From: Spirochaetaceae bacterium
Lineage (GTDB): Bacteria; Spirochaetota; Spirochaetia; SZUA-6; Bin103
NCBI GenBank assembly: GCA_028818385.1
Contig: JAPPNY010000109.1
Coordinates: 1 to 25,930 of the forward strand
Length of the DNA stretch: 25,930 bases
Direction of reading: 5' to 3'
Shown here: in pieces, positions 1 to 8,675 of the stretch
Layout of the letters: every line of letters starts with the position of its first letter
Position numbering within the stretch: position 1 is the first letter of the stretch
The notes under the pieces: generated by a model
The model's input: only the letters and a program-made list of their open reading frames with translations
Databases searched by the model: none
Told to the model about the DNA's origin: nothing
Program-made: the position numbers and the translations under genes

Positions 1-394
1 TGGCCTCTATCCTCTCAGTAATCCGGCTATCTCGGTGGTTTTGCAAAAGGCTCCATTGTCAGGACCGGCGCCGAACCCTACCTGCGCGGCTATGGCCTGT
101 GGGGGATCATTCAAAGGCGCGGATACTCCGGCCGCCGAGGCCGCCCGGCTCGTGGGCTGGTGACCGCGCAGGGGGAGATGCTGCCGCGTTATGACAATCG
201 GGTGGAGCTCAACGGAGATCGCAGCGTCGGTGGTCGACGCCTCCAACCGCTGCTGGGGAATGCCCAACGTGCTGGTCACCGACGGCGCATGTTGTCCCAC
301 CAGCGGCTGGCAGGGGCCGACGCTGACGATCATGGCGCTCACCGCACGCGCGTGCTCGTTGGCGGTGGCCGACCTGCGCCGCGGCGACCTCTGA
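1..394 (+). pseudogene. Decayed C-terminal copy of GMC oxidoreductase
   Basis: This is a broken paralogue of the GMC oxidoreductase that starts at 414. From about 61 to 210, frame 1 reads a segment with LRGYGLWG and GEMLPR that matches residues about 345-393 of the intact gene. The match resumes at about 230 in frame 2 with SVVDASNRCWGMPNVLVTDG and runs to a TGA at 392-394. Measured between the shared GTGGAGCT and TGGTCGAC words, the intact gene carries 277 bases where this copy has 20. The net loss is therefore about 257 bp, not a multiple of three, and it shifts the frame. There is also an in-frame TAA at 19-21. The first 60 bases are less GC-rich and align poorly with the intact gene. The domain is FAD-enzyme GMC_oxred_C. 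The product is almost certainly inactive. The 5' end lies outside the window. Confidence 0.85.
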
Positions 395-413
395 GAGGGG
401 CACGGCAGCAGGC

Positions 414-2057
414 GTGAGCGGCTCCGACGCCATCGTGGTAGGCTCCGGCGCCGCCGGCGGCTGGGCGGCCAAGGAACTGACGGAGGCCGGCCTGCAGGTG
501 CTGCTCCTGGAGGCCGGGCCGCGGCCACGCCCGCCGGCGCCGGCGGGGCGCGCCTGGGCGACGAGGCTGTGGCGTCACGCGCGCGGCACACAGCCGGTGC
601 AGGAGCAACATCCCGTCTACTGGGACAAGGATCCGGACCTGTTCGTCCGGGACGCCGCGGAGCCGTACGAGACGCCGGCCGGCCGGCCGTTCGCGTGGAT
701 CCGCGGGCGCCAGCTCGGCGGGCGCACGCTGCTCTGGGGCGGCGTGACGCTGCGACTGTCCGACTGCGAGCTGCAGGCGGCCAAGGGCGACGGTCATGGC
801 CCGGCCTGGCCGCTGCGCTACGCCGACCTGGCGCCGTACTACGACCGGGTCGAGCGCTTCCTGCGCATCCACGGCTCCGAAGAGGGGTTGCCGCACCTGC
901 CCGACGGCCGGTTCGCCGGCGCCCGGCCGCTGACCGGAGCGGAGCGCCGGGTGGCCGACGGGGTCGCGGCGGCCTGGCCCGAGCGGCGCATGATCCCGTC
1001 GCGCGGCCTGGCCGTCTTCCAGCAGGGACGGGCCGATACCGGGCTGACCAGCGTCGGCTCCACCATCGCCGCGGCGCGCGCGACCGGCCGGCTGCGCATC
1101 CGCACCGGAGCGGCGGTCAGCCACCTGCTGCCGGGCCCCCACGGGGCCGGCGGGGTCGCGTTCGTGGATGCCGAGACAAGCAGGGCGGGCGAGGCGCGGG
1201 CCGGCCTGATCGTGCTCTGCGCGTCCACGATCGAGACGGTGAGGATCCTGCTGAGCACGCGGGAGGAGCATCCCGAGCTGCCGGTGGACGAGTCGGCGTC
1301 GCTGGGCCGTTACCTGATGGACCACGTGCTCACCGGCACGATCGTCGAGGTGGACGGCGTCCCGTACGAGGAGCCGGCCCCGCGCACCGGCGCCGACTCG
1401 TTCCTGATCCCCCGCTTCCAGAACCTCGGCGCGGGGGCGCCGTCGGCCCGGACCGAGCCGTTCCTGCGCGGCTACGGCCTGTGGGGCGGGATCCAGCGGC
1501 GCGGATTCGCCGGCCCGCGCGGGGGTGCGGCGCGCGGTTTCGTCGTCGCGCACGGGGAGATGCTGCCGCGGGCCGAGAACCGCGTGGAGCTGGCGGCCGG
1601 CCGCAACCCGGACGGGCTGCGCCGGGTGCGCATCGACTGCGCGTGGGGAGACAACGACCGCGCCATGCACGCCGCCATGCGGCGGTGCATCGAGGAGGTG
1701 ATGCGGGCCGGCGGCGGCAGGACGCGCGCGCTGTTCGGGGCGACCGCCGGCCTGCCGGGCCTGCCGGGCCTGCCGGGACGGCTGGAGCGGCTCTGGTCGG
1801 CGGCGCCGCCGGGCGCCTACGCGCACGAAGTGGGCGGCGCCCGCATGGGCGGCGATCCGTCCGATTCGGTGGTCGACGCGCGCAACCGCTGCTGGGCGCT
1901 GCCCAACGTGCTGGTCACCGACGGCGCCTGCTGGCCCACGTCGGCGTGGCAGGGGCCGACGCTCTCCATCATGGCGCTGACCGCGCGCGCCTGCGCGCTG
2001 GCCGCCGATGACCTTCGCCGCGGCAGGCTGACCGCGGCCGGGCAACGGGCCACGTGA
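414..2057 (+). CDS. GMC-family FAD-dependent oxidoreductase
   Basis: The 547-residue protein is a glucose-methanol-choline type flavoenzyme that should oxidise an alcohol or sugar hydroxyl. The N-terminus has the FAD dinucleotide-binding fold (VVGSGAAGG, G10/G12/G15) and the ribose-binding acidic residue in LLLEAGP (E33). A GRQLGGRTLLWGG segment near residues 98-112 is typical of FAD contact in this family. The C-terminal domain has HEVGGARMGGDP, with catalytic His471, and NVLVTDGACWPTS. The second active-site position, usually Asn or His before Pro, is Gly514 here (WQGPT). The GTG start at 414 follows GAGAGGGG. Three tandem 9-bp units (1752-1778) encode LPGLPGLPG. The stop overlaps the next gene by GTGA, so this is the first intact gene of a translationally coupled cluster with two glycosyltransferases. 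The substrate is unknown, though a lipid or sugar hydroxyl fits the context. Confidence 0.9.
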   Translation: MSGSDAIVVGSGAAGGWAAKELTEAGLQVLLLEAGPRPRPPAPAGRAWATRLWRHARGTQPVQEQHPVYWDKDPDLFVRDAAEPYETPAGRPFAWIRGRQLGGRTLLWGGVTLRLSDCELQAAKGDGHGPAWPLRYADLAPYYDRVERFLRIHGSEEGLPHLPDGRFAGARPLTGAERRVADGVAAAWPERRMIPSRGLAVFQQGRADTGLTSVGSTIAAARATGRLRIRTGAAVSHLLPGPHGAGGVAFVDAETSRAGEARAGLIVLCASTIETVRILLSTREEHPELPVDESASLGRYLMDHVLTGTIVEVDGVPYEEPAPRTGADSFLIPRFQNLGAGAPSARTEPFLRGYGLWGGIQRRGFAGPRGGAARGFVVAHGEMLPRAENRVELAAGRNPDGLRRVRIDCAWGDNDRAMHAAMRRCIEEVMRAGGGRTRALFGATAGLPGLPGLPGRLERLWSAAPPGAYAHEVGGARMGGDPSDSVVDARNRCWALPNVLVTDGACWPTSAWQGPTLSIMALTARACALAADDLRRGRLTAAGQRAT

Positions 2058-3346
2058 AGCGGATCGCCATCGTCGCCATCGGTTCCTGGGGGGACGTGGG
2101 CCCGCTGATCACGCTCGGCGCCGGGCTCGGCGCCGCCGGCTACGAGGTGGTGCTGGTCACCCACCCCGCCTACGCGGAGGACGCCGGCCGCGCCGGCCTG
2201 GACTTCGCGCCGCTGTCAGGCGATCCGGTGGCCATCCCGGAGGACGAGCGCGGCCGGCAGTGGCTGGAGTCGGGCGGCAACGGGCTGCGCTTCGCCCTCC
2301 ACCTGGTTCGCATCGCCCGCCCGTTGCAGCGCGCGGTGCTCGACGAGGCGTACGCGGCATGCCGTTCCTGCTCGGCGGTCCTGCACACGCCGTTCGCGTC
2401 GTTCGCGGCCCACGTCGCCGAGCGCCTGGAGCTGCCGAGCGTCGTCGTCGGCCAGCAGCCGGTGACCAGGACCGGCGCGTGGCGGGCGTTCCTGGTCCCG
2501 GACGGCCTGCCCCTGGGCCGGGCCGGCAACCGGCTGTCCTACCGTCTGATGGAGCAGGCGGTGTGGCAGCCCTACCGGTCCGGCTTCCAGCGCTGGCGCC
2601 GCGAGGCGGGCATGCCGGACGCCGGCCTGTTCGGGCCGGCCGGCCGGCTGTACACGGGCCGGGTGCCGGTGGTGTACGGCTTCAGCGGGCTGGTGGTGCC
2701 GCCGCCGGACGACTGGCCGGCCTGGCACCGGGCGGCCGGCTACTGGCCGGCGCCGGAGCGCGGGTCATGGGACCGCGAGGATGCCCGGGTCGCGGCGTTC
2801 CTGGAGGACGGGCCGCCGCCGGTGTTCGTCGGGTTCGGCAGCATGACCTCGCGCAACCCGCAGCGCGTCCTGGCGCGGGTAGTGGAGGCGCTGCGCGTCG
2901 TCGGACGCCGGGGGCTGCTCACCGGCGCGGCCGGGGCCGCGCTTACGGCAGGCGCGCCGGCGCCGCGCCTGGATGCCCCGGACATGCTGATCGCCGACGG
3001 CTTCTCGCACGCGCGCGCGCTGCCGGGGGTGGCCGCGGCCGTCCACCACGGCGGCGCCGGCACGACGGCCTCCAGCCTCACGGCCGGCGTGCCGACGGTG
3101 GTGGTGCCGTTCTTCGCCGACCAGTTCTTCTGGGGCCGCCGGGTGGCGGAGCTGGGAGCGGGGCCGGAGCCACTGCCGATGGCCCGGCTCGACGCTCCCG
3201 GATTGGCCGGCCGGTTGCGGGCCGTGCTAGCCTCGTCGGCGATGCGGGAACGGGCCTCCGGGCTGGGCGAGCGGCTGCGCGCCGAGGACGGCGTTGCGGC
3301 GGCGGTGGAGCTGGTCGACCGCCACTTGGCGACGCCGCGTGGCTGA
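2054..3346 (+). CDS. GT1 glycosyltransferase, sterol glucosyltransferase-like
   Basis: The 430-residue protein has a GT-B fold and belongs to family GT1 (UDP-glycosyltransferases, including sterol 3-beta-glucosyltransferases and antibiotic Gtf enzymes). The N-terminus IAIVAIGSWGDVGPLITLG matches the acceptor-domain start of the sterol/Gtf branch. VFVGFGSM marks the start of the donor domain. The C-terminal signature VHHGGAGTT (residues 330-338), followed by PFFADQFFWG with Asp356 and Gln357, contacts the nucleotide sugar. The PFF-DQFFWG wording is closest to sterol glucosyltransferases. The acceptor is therefore likely a hydrophobic polycyclic or lipid alcohol, which is inference. The GTG start overlaps the GMC stop by 4 bp, and the 3' end overlaps the GT32 gene by 8 bp. 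It probably glycosylates a lipid on the cytoplasmic face of the membrane. Confidence 0.9.
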   Translation: MKRIAIVAIGSWGDVGPLITLGAGLGAAGYEVVLVTHPAYAEDAGRAGLDFAPLSGDPVAIPEDERGRQWLESGGNGLRFALHLVRIARPLQRAVLDEAYAACRSCSAVLHTPFASFAAHVAERLELPSVVVGQQPVTRTGAWRAFLVPDGLPLGRAGNRLSYRLMEQAVWQPYRSGFQRWRREAGMPDAGLFGPAGRLYTGRVPVVYGFSGLVVPPPDDWPAWHRAAGYWPAPERGSWDREDARVAAFLEDGPPPVFVGFGSMTSRNPQRVLARVVEALRVVGRRGLLTGAAGAALTAGAPAPRLDAPDMLIADGFSHARALPGVAAAVHHGGAGTTASSLTAGVPTVVVPFFADQFFWGRRVAELGAGPEPLPMARLDAPGLAGRLRAVLASSAMRERASGLGERLRAEDGVAAAVELVDRHLATPRG

Positions 3347-4091
3347 ACGGTCGAGGGTGCCGCGCCGGCTCCACCAGATCTGGATCCAGGGGCAGGACAA
3401 TCTGCCGCCGCGGCTGGTCGAGCTGCAGCGCACCTGGCTGGAGCTCAATCCCGGCCACGAGTACCGCCTCTGGGACGAGCCGGCGCTGCGCGAGTTGATC
3501 GAGGCCCGCCACGCGTGGTTCCTGCCGACCTGGGACCGCTACCGCTACCTGCACCAGCGCGCGGACGCCGGCCGGCTGTTCGTGCTGTACGAGCAGGGCG
3601 GCTTCTACGCGGACGTGGACGCGCGGGCGCTGCGCCCGCTCGACGAGCTGACGGCGATGGTCCCGCGCGCGCGGGTGATCACCTCGGCGCTGCCGTTCGC
3701 GGGACTGGACCACCGGCTCATCTCACTGGCCTGCGGGACGCGGCGGCTGATCACCAACGCCATCCTGGGCATGGAGCCCGGACTGGACGAGTGGCTGCAG
3801 GTGTTGCGGCGGCTGCCGCGGCGATCGACGTTCCTGCGGTTCCACAAGGAACTATCGATCGCGTTCGGAACCGGACCGATGTTCCTTGCCGGGGCGGTCG
3901 ACCGGGCGTTTGCCGACTGTCGCGGACAGGTGGCCATCATGCCGGCGCGGATGTTCGAGCGGCGGCTTGGGTACCAGCCGTACTTCCCCGCGCCGCCCGA
4001 CGCGTTCATGGACCACCTTATGGACGCGTCGTGGCACTCTCCGTGGCTGCAACGGCTGCTGAAGCTGTACTACGGCTGGCTGTACCGCTGA
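3339..4091 (+). CDS. GT32-type glycosyltransferase (DXD sugar-binding)
   Basis: The 250-residue protein is a retaining GT-A glycosyltransferase of the Gly_transf_sug/GT32 type, a group that includes OCH1-like and inositolphosphoceramide mannosyltransferases and capsule enzymes. RRLHQIWIQG is the family's N-terminal strand. RADAGRLFVLYEQGGFYADVD carries the metal/nucleotide-sugar DXD motif as Asp92-Val-Asp94. FGTGPMFLAGAV is the usual downstream block. I chose GTG 3339 over an in-frame start at 3294 because the family homology begins at once (PRRLHQIW) and the longer version would overlap GT1 by 53 bp. The gene overlaps GT1 by 8 bp and so belongs to the same coupled unit. It probably adds a second sugar to the product of the GT1 enzyme, which is inference. 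Its last 240 bp lie antisense to the 3' end of the exporter gene. Confidence 0.85.
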   Translation: MAERSRVPRRLHQIWIQGQDNLPPRLVELQRTWLELNPGHEYRLWDEPALRELIEARHAWFLPTWDRYRYLHQRADAGRLFVLYEQGGFYADVDARALRPLDELTAMVPRARVITSALPFAGLDHRLISLACGTRRLITNAILGMEPGLDEWLQVLRRLPRRSTFLRFHKELSIAFGTGPMFLAGAVDRAFADCRGQVAIMPARMFERRLGYQPYFPAPPDAFMDHLMDASWHSPWLQRLLKLYYGWLYR

Positions 4092-6386
4092 CCGCGCGCG
4101 CCGCGCGGGGAAACGGCAGGTCAGCAGCGCCGGCAGCACGGTCAGCGCGCCCGCCGTGGTCGCCGCGATGGCGATGCTCAACAGCAGCCCGAACCGGCCG
4201 ACCGGCACGAAGGTCGATCCCACCAGCGCCAGCAGCCCGAAGCAGATCGCCCCGGAGGTGACCAGGATCGGGCAGCCGGCATGGGCCACCGCCGCGCGCA
4301 TGGCCTGCTCGCGCCCGGCGCCGTGATTGCGCTCGCGCTTGTACCAGACCAGCAGGTGCAGGGCGTCGTCGATGCCGATGCCGATCGCCAGGCTGGCCAC
4401 CATCACCGACAGCGCGTCGAACGGCACCCCGGCGGCTGCCATCAGCGCCGCGGTCGCCATGATCCCGATCGCCAGCGGCGCCACCGCGGCGAGACCCAGG
4501 AGGATCGAGCGCAGCGCGATCGCGGTCAGCACCACCACCAGCGCGGCGCTGGAGAGGGCGGTGATGATCTGGTCGCGCCGCAGCAGCTCGGACAGCCGCA
4601 GCCCGAACATGCTCCAGCCCCACAGGTCCGAGCGAACCTCCGGCAGCGTCTCGCCCACCGCGTCGCGGACGAAGGAGGCCAGCTCGGCCGTTCCTGCCTC
4701 GTACAGGTAGCCGCCGGTCGATCCTTCCATCACCCACAGGCGGCTGGTCAGGGTCGTCGCGCCGTCGCCGAGGCCGGGACCGGAGCGGGCCGCGGAGGCC
4801 AGCGTGCTCATGCGCGCCGCCAGCTCGATCAGCGGCCGGTCGGCCGCGGTCAGGGGGCCGGGAGGCGCGCCGCCGGCGGCCGCTCGGCGCAGCGCGGCCA
4901 GGCTGGTGGTGAAGGAGGAGATGTGGCTGACGTCCGGATGCCCGGCCAGCCGTGCTTCCAGGTCGTCCACGGCCGACAGCACGTGCGGGAGCGCGAAGTA
5001 CCGCACGGTGTCGTCCGGAGCCTGCAGGGTGAGGTTGAGGTCGATGAAGCTCCCGAACTCGCGCATGAACTCGGCGTTGGCGGCCACCGCGTCGCTCTCG
5101 CCGCGCACGTGTCCGGCGAAGTCGGTCTCGTAGCGGACCGCCGGCAACGCCACGGCGAACAGGACCAGCACCAGCGCCGCGCCGGCGAGGGCCGCGCGCG
5201 GCGCGCCGGTCAGGGTCACCGCGAACCGCTGCAGCACGGAGAGCACGGCACCCGGCCGGCCCGGCTCGGCTTCGGGATCGTGCCGGCGGTGCAGTTGGTG
5301 CAGCGCCGCCGGCAGCACGGTCAGGCAGAGCAGCGCGCCGATACCAACGCCGGCGGCCGAAATCAGGGCGAACTCGCGCAGGCGCGGAATGCTCGACAGC
5401 AGCAGCGTGAGCAGCCCGGCGATCGTGGTCACCGCGGCCAGGGCGACCGGCCGGATGACCTCCGCCGTGGCGGGGAGCACGTCGCGGGGTCCACGCCCGA
5501 AGCGGAACGCCAGGTGCACGCCGTATGAGCTGGTCAGCGCCAGCACCAGGATCGGCACCACCAGCGTGATGATCGCGATCGGCACGCCGGTGAGGCTCAT
5601 CAGTCCGGTCGCCCAGATGGCTGCGCTGGCGGCCACGGCCACCACCGACAGCGACACCGGCAGCCGTCCCAGGGCGGCAAGCAGCGTCAGGATGACCACG
5701 CCCGCCGCGAGCAACCCCAGGATCGGCGGGTCGCGGTTGAGCGCGGCCAGCGTGGCCTGGTGCAGCGGTATCCAGCCGGCCAGCGTCACCTCGTAGTGCT
5801 CGCGCAGCCCGTCGAGCGCCGGTGCGATCGACGCCAGGAACTCCTGGTAGTCCGGAATCACGGTGACCGCGTACACCACCGCCAGGGCGGTCCCGTCGGC
5901 TGCCAGCACCAGGTTGCGCGCCTCCGGGGCGTCGCGGAGCGCCGAGCGCACGCGCTCGGCCTCGGCCTCCGTGGCCGGCGCGCGTCCCTCGGAAAGCGCC
6001 GGCGCGAGCTGCAGCCGGCCGCCGTCGAGGCGGAACGCCGGCAGGTTCAGGGGCGTCACGGATGAGACCACGAGCGGATGCGCGGAGACGGCGCGATCCG
6101 CCTCCGCCAGCCCCTGCAGCGCGCTCACCGCGAACGGCTCGCCGGCGCGCAGCATGAGGATCAGGTAGTTGAGGTCCTTGTCCTCCTGTCCGTAGGTGTC
6201 GAACAGGCGCTGCGCATCGTCGTCGCGCGGCAGGAGCCGCACCACTTCCGGATCGACGCGCACGCCCAGGGCCGCGACCCCGAGGGCAACCGTGATCGCC
6301 ACCCAGACGACGATGATCGCCCGGGAGTGGCGGAGGACGGCGGAGGCCGCACGCAGGGAGCGCTCGGACGGACGGACGGCGGTCAC
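3852..6386 (-). CDS. RND/MMPL-family exporter (HpnN/COG1033-like)
   Basis: The 844-residue inner-membrane protein has the duplicated RND layout. Each half has one membrane helix, a large periplasmic loop, then five helices. TM1 is near residues 20-42 and the first loop about 45-205. The helix bundle at about 210-370 contains SSYGVHLAFRF (286-292). The second half starts near 385, and its TM10-like GIGIDDALHLL places Asp673/Asp674 where proton-relay acids sit in RND pumps. Relatives move lipids, hopanoids or lipid-linked molecules to the outer membrane. The convergent glycosyltransferases suggest a glycolipid cargo. The GTG start (minus strand, 6384-6386) has no strong ribosome site. Family-like sequence ends near residue 757. 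The last 79 residues are arginine/proline-rich and lie antisense to the GT32 gene, so they are probably a read-through tail. Confidence 0.85.
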   Translation of the reverse strand: MTAVRPSERSLRAASAVLRHSRAIIVVWVAITVALGVAALGVRVDPEVVRLLPRDDDAQRLFDTYGQEDKDLNYLILMLRAGEPFAVSALQGLAEADRAVSAHPLVVSSVTPLNLPAFRLDGGRLQLAPALSEGRAPATEAEAERVRSALRDAPEARNLVLAADGTALAVVYAVTVIPDYQEFLASIAPALDGLREHYEVTLAGWIPLHQATLAALNRDPPILGLLAAGVVILTLLAALGRLPVSLSVVAVAASAAIWATGLMSLTGVPIAIITLVVPILVLALTSSYGVHLAFRFGRGPRDVLPATAEVIRPVALAAVTTIAGLLTLLLSSIPRLREFALISAAGVGIGALLCLTVLPAALHQLHRRHDPEAEPGRPGAVLSVLQRFAVTLTGAPRAALAGAALVLVLFAVALPAVRYETDFAGHVRGESDAVAANAEFMREFGSFIDLNLTLQAPDDTVRYFALPHVLSAVDDLEARLAGHPDVSHISSFTTSLAALRRAAAGGAPPGPLTAADRPLIELAARMSTLASAARSGPGLGDGATTLTSRLWVMEGSTGGYLYEAGTAELASFVRDAVGETLPEVRSDLWGWSMFGLRLSELLRRDQIITALSSAALVVVLTAIALRSILLGLAAVAPLAIGIMATAALMAAAGVPFDALSVMVASLAIGIGIDDALHLLVWYKRERNHGAGREQAMRAAVAHAGCPILVTSGAICFGLLALVGSTFVPVGRFGLLLSIAIAATTAGALTVLPALLTCRFPARRARSAVQPAVVQLQQPLQPRRVPRRVHKVVHERVGRRGEVRLVPKPPLEHPRRHDGHLSATVGKRPVDRPGKEHRSGSERDR

Positions 6387-6400
6387 GGTGGAGTCGCCGT

Positions 6401-6418
6401 CAATATACCCCTATATTG
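6401..6418. promoter_or_regulatory. Palindromic divergent promoter core
   Basis: CAATATA-CCCC-TATATTG is a perfect inverted repeat with 7-bp arms and a 4-bp spacer in an otherwise GC-rich gap. On each strand it supplies a TATATT that could serve as a -10 element. On (+), it is 33 bp before the sucC ATG. On (-), it is 15 bp before the exporter GTG. The best (+) -35 candidate (TGGAGT, 6389-6394) is weak. It may be a pair of back-to-back promoters, an operator, or both. Confidence 0.5.
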
Positions 6419-6428
6419 CTCATCGGCC

Positions 6429-6440
6429 GACCGTTCGGTC
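6429..6440. promoter_or_regulatory. Candidate TetR-type operator GACCGTTCGGTC
   Basis: GACCG-TT-CGGTC is an inverted repeat with 5-bp arms, lying 10 bp before the sucC ATG and just downstream of the likely sucC transcription start. Paired GACCG/CGGTC half-sites are common in TetR-family operators, and RND exporters are frequent TetR targets. No TetR gene lies in the window, so the assignment is inference. Confidence 0.35.
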
Positions 6441-6450
6441 ACCGGTTCCC

Positions 6451-7635
<1,185 letters not shown>

Positions 7636-7648
7636 TGCCAGTACTCAT

Positions 7649-8509
7649 ATGTCTGTCCTGATCGACCGCGGCACGCGGGTGATCGTGCAGGGCATCACCG
7701 GCAATCACGGCCGGTTCCACGCCGGCCAGATGATCGAGTACGGCACCGACGTGGCCGGCGGCACGCGGCCCGGCAAGGGCGGAGAGACGATCCTGGAGCG
7801 GCCGATCTTCGACACCGTGGCCGAGGCGCGCGAGCGCACCGGCGCCGACTGCAGCGTCATCTTCGTGCCGCCGCCGCTGGCCGCGGACGCCATCCTGGAG
7901 GCCGTGGACGCGGGCATCCGGCTGGTGGTCTGCATCACGGAGGGGATCCCGATCCGGGACATGCAGCTCGTGCGGGCGCGGGTCGACCGCGGCGGCAGCC
8001 GCCTGCTCGGCCCCAACTGCCCGGGGCTGCTGACGCCGGACCGGAGCAAGGTGGGGATCATGCCGGGGACGATCGCCTCGCCCGGCAGCGTGGGCGTGGT
8101 GTCGCGCAGCGGCACCCTCACCTACGAGGCGGTGTACGCGCTCACCGAGCGCGGCATCGGCCAGTCCACCTGCATCGGCATCGGCGGCGACCCCGTGAAC
8201 GGCACCGACTTCATCGACGTGCTGGAGCTGTTCGAGCGCGACGCCGGCACCGACCGGGTGGTGCTGATCGGGGAGATCGGCGGCACCGACGAGCAGCGCG
8301 CCGCCGACTACATCCGGCGCGAGATGTCCAAGCCGGTGGTGGCCTTCATCGCCGGACGGATGGCCCCGGAAGGCAAGACCATGGGCCACGCCGGCGCGCT
8401 GGTGGAAGGGGCCGAGGGGTCGGCCGGCGACAAGATCGACGCCCTCCGTTCCGCGGGCGCGCGCATCGCCACCCACCCGGAAGAGATCCCGGACCTGGTC
8501 AGCGGCTGA
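7649..8509 (+). CDS. sucD: Succinyl-CoA synthetase alpha subunit
   Basis: The 286-residue protein is the CoA-binding, phospho-histidine subunit of succinyl-CoA synthetase. The N-terminus [19 protein letters not shown] is the CoA-binding Rossmann fold. [20 protein letters not shown] and [19 protein letters not shown] are strongly conserved blocks. [14 protein letters not shown] is the phosphate-binding loop region. The phosphorylated histidine sits in [12 protein letters not shown] near residue 247. The ATG at 7649 is chosen because the reading frame has the family start and a competing ATG at 7634 opens only an eight-codon frame. The gene lies directly behind sucC. It catalyses the step after the 2-oxoacid:ferredoxin oxidoreductase encoded at 15967-18904. 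Confidence 0.97.
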   Translation: MSVLIDRGTRVIVQGITGNHGRFHAGQMIEYGTDVAGGTRPGKGGETILERPIFDTVAEARERTGADCSVIFVPPPLAADAILEAVDAGIRLVVCITEGIPIRDMQLVRARVDRGGSRLLGPNCPGLLTPDRSKVGIMPGTIASPGSVGVVSRSGTLTYEAVYALTERGIGQSTCIGIGGDPVNGTDFIDVLELFERDAGTDRVVLIGEIGGTDEQRAADYIRREMSKPVVAFIAGRMAPEGKTMGHAGALVEGAEGSAGDKIDALRSAGARIATHPEEIPDLVSG

Positions 8510-8510
8510 G

Positions 8511-8570
8511 CCTCCTGCACCTCGCCTCCTGCACCTCGGGGGAGGACAGCGCACGGAACAGGACAGCGCA
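8511..8570. repeat. Two short tandem/direct repeats after sucD
   Basis: Directly after the sucD stop, the 14-mer CCTCCTGCACCTCG occurs twice head to tail (8511-8524 and 8525-8538). The 10-mer GGACAGCGCA then occurs twice (8544-8553 and 8561-8570). There is no coding potential. It may be a slippage product or spacer DNA between convergent operons. Confidence 0.85.
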
Positions 8571-8576
8571 GAGGAC

Positions 8577-8619
8577 AAAAAAAGGCCCCTGGGTAAAGGA
8601 GGTGAAACCCCAGGGGCCT
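8577..8619 (-). terminator. Intrinsic terminator of the peptidase-gltS operon
   Basis: Read on (-), an 11-bp perfect stem AGGCCCCTGGG/CCCAGGGGCCT is followed by seven T residues (A-run 8577-8583 on the + strand), an ideal intrinsic terminator 57 bp after the symporter stop. The 15-nt loop (8594-8608) reads GTTTCACCTCCTTTA on the minus strand, nearly identical to the 3' tail of 16S rRNA (anti-Shine-Dalgarno). The plus strand correspondingly shows AAAGGAGGTGA in the loop, but no gene starts at a workable distance. Confidence 0.85.
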
Positions 8620-8675
8620 GAAGGCGAGATGTCCTTCGTGTAGGTAACTAAGCAAACAACCCCACGGCTGTTCGG

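Noticed and set aside
1752..1778. Collagen-like LPGLPGLPG repeat
   Set aside because: Only three 9-bp units within a GMC domain. A local slippage repeat, not a collagen domain.
339..2045. 568-residue minus-strand frame opposite the GMC gene
   Set aside because: Arg/Ala/Gly-rich composition with no recognisable motif. It is a shadow of the GMC gene.
4281..5528. 415-residue plus-strand frame inside the exporter
   Set aside because: Low-complexity shadow frame opposite the membrane segments of the MMPL gene.
8595..8644. AAAGGAGGTGA on (+) as a ribosome site for a tiny frame at ATG 8630
   Set aside because: The spacing is about 27 bases, the site lies in a terminator loop, and the frame has only four codons.
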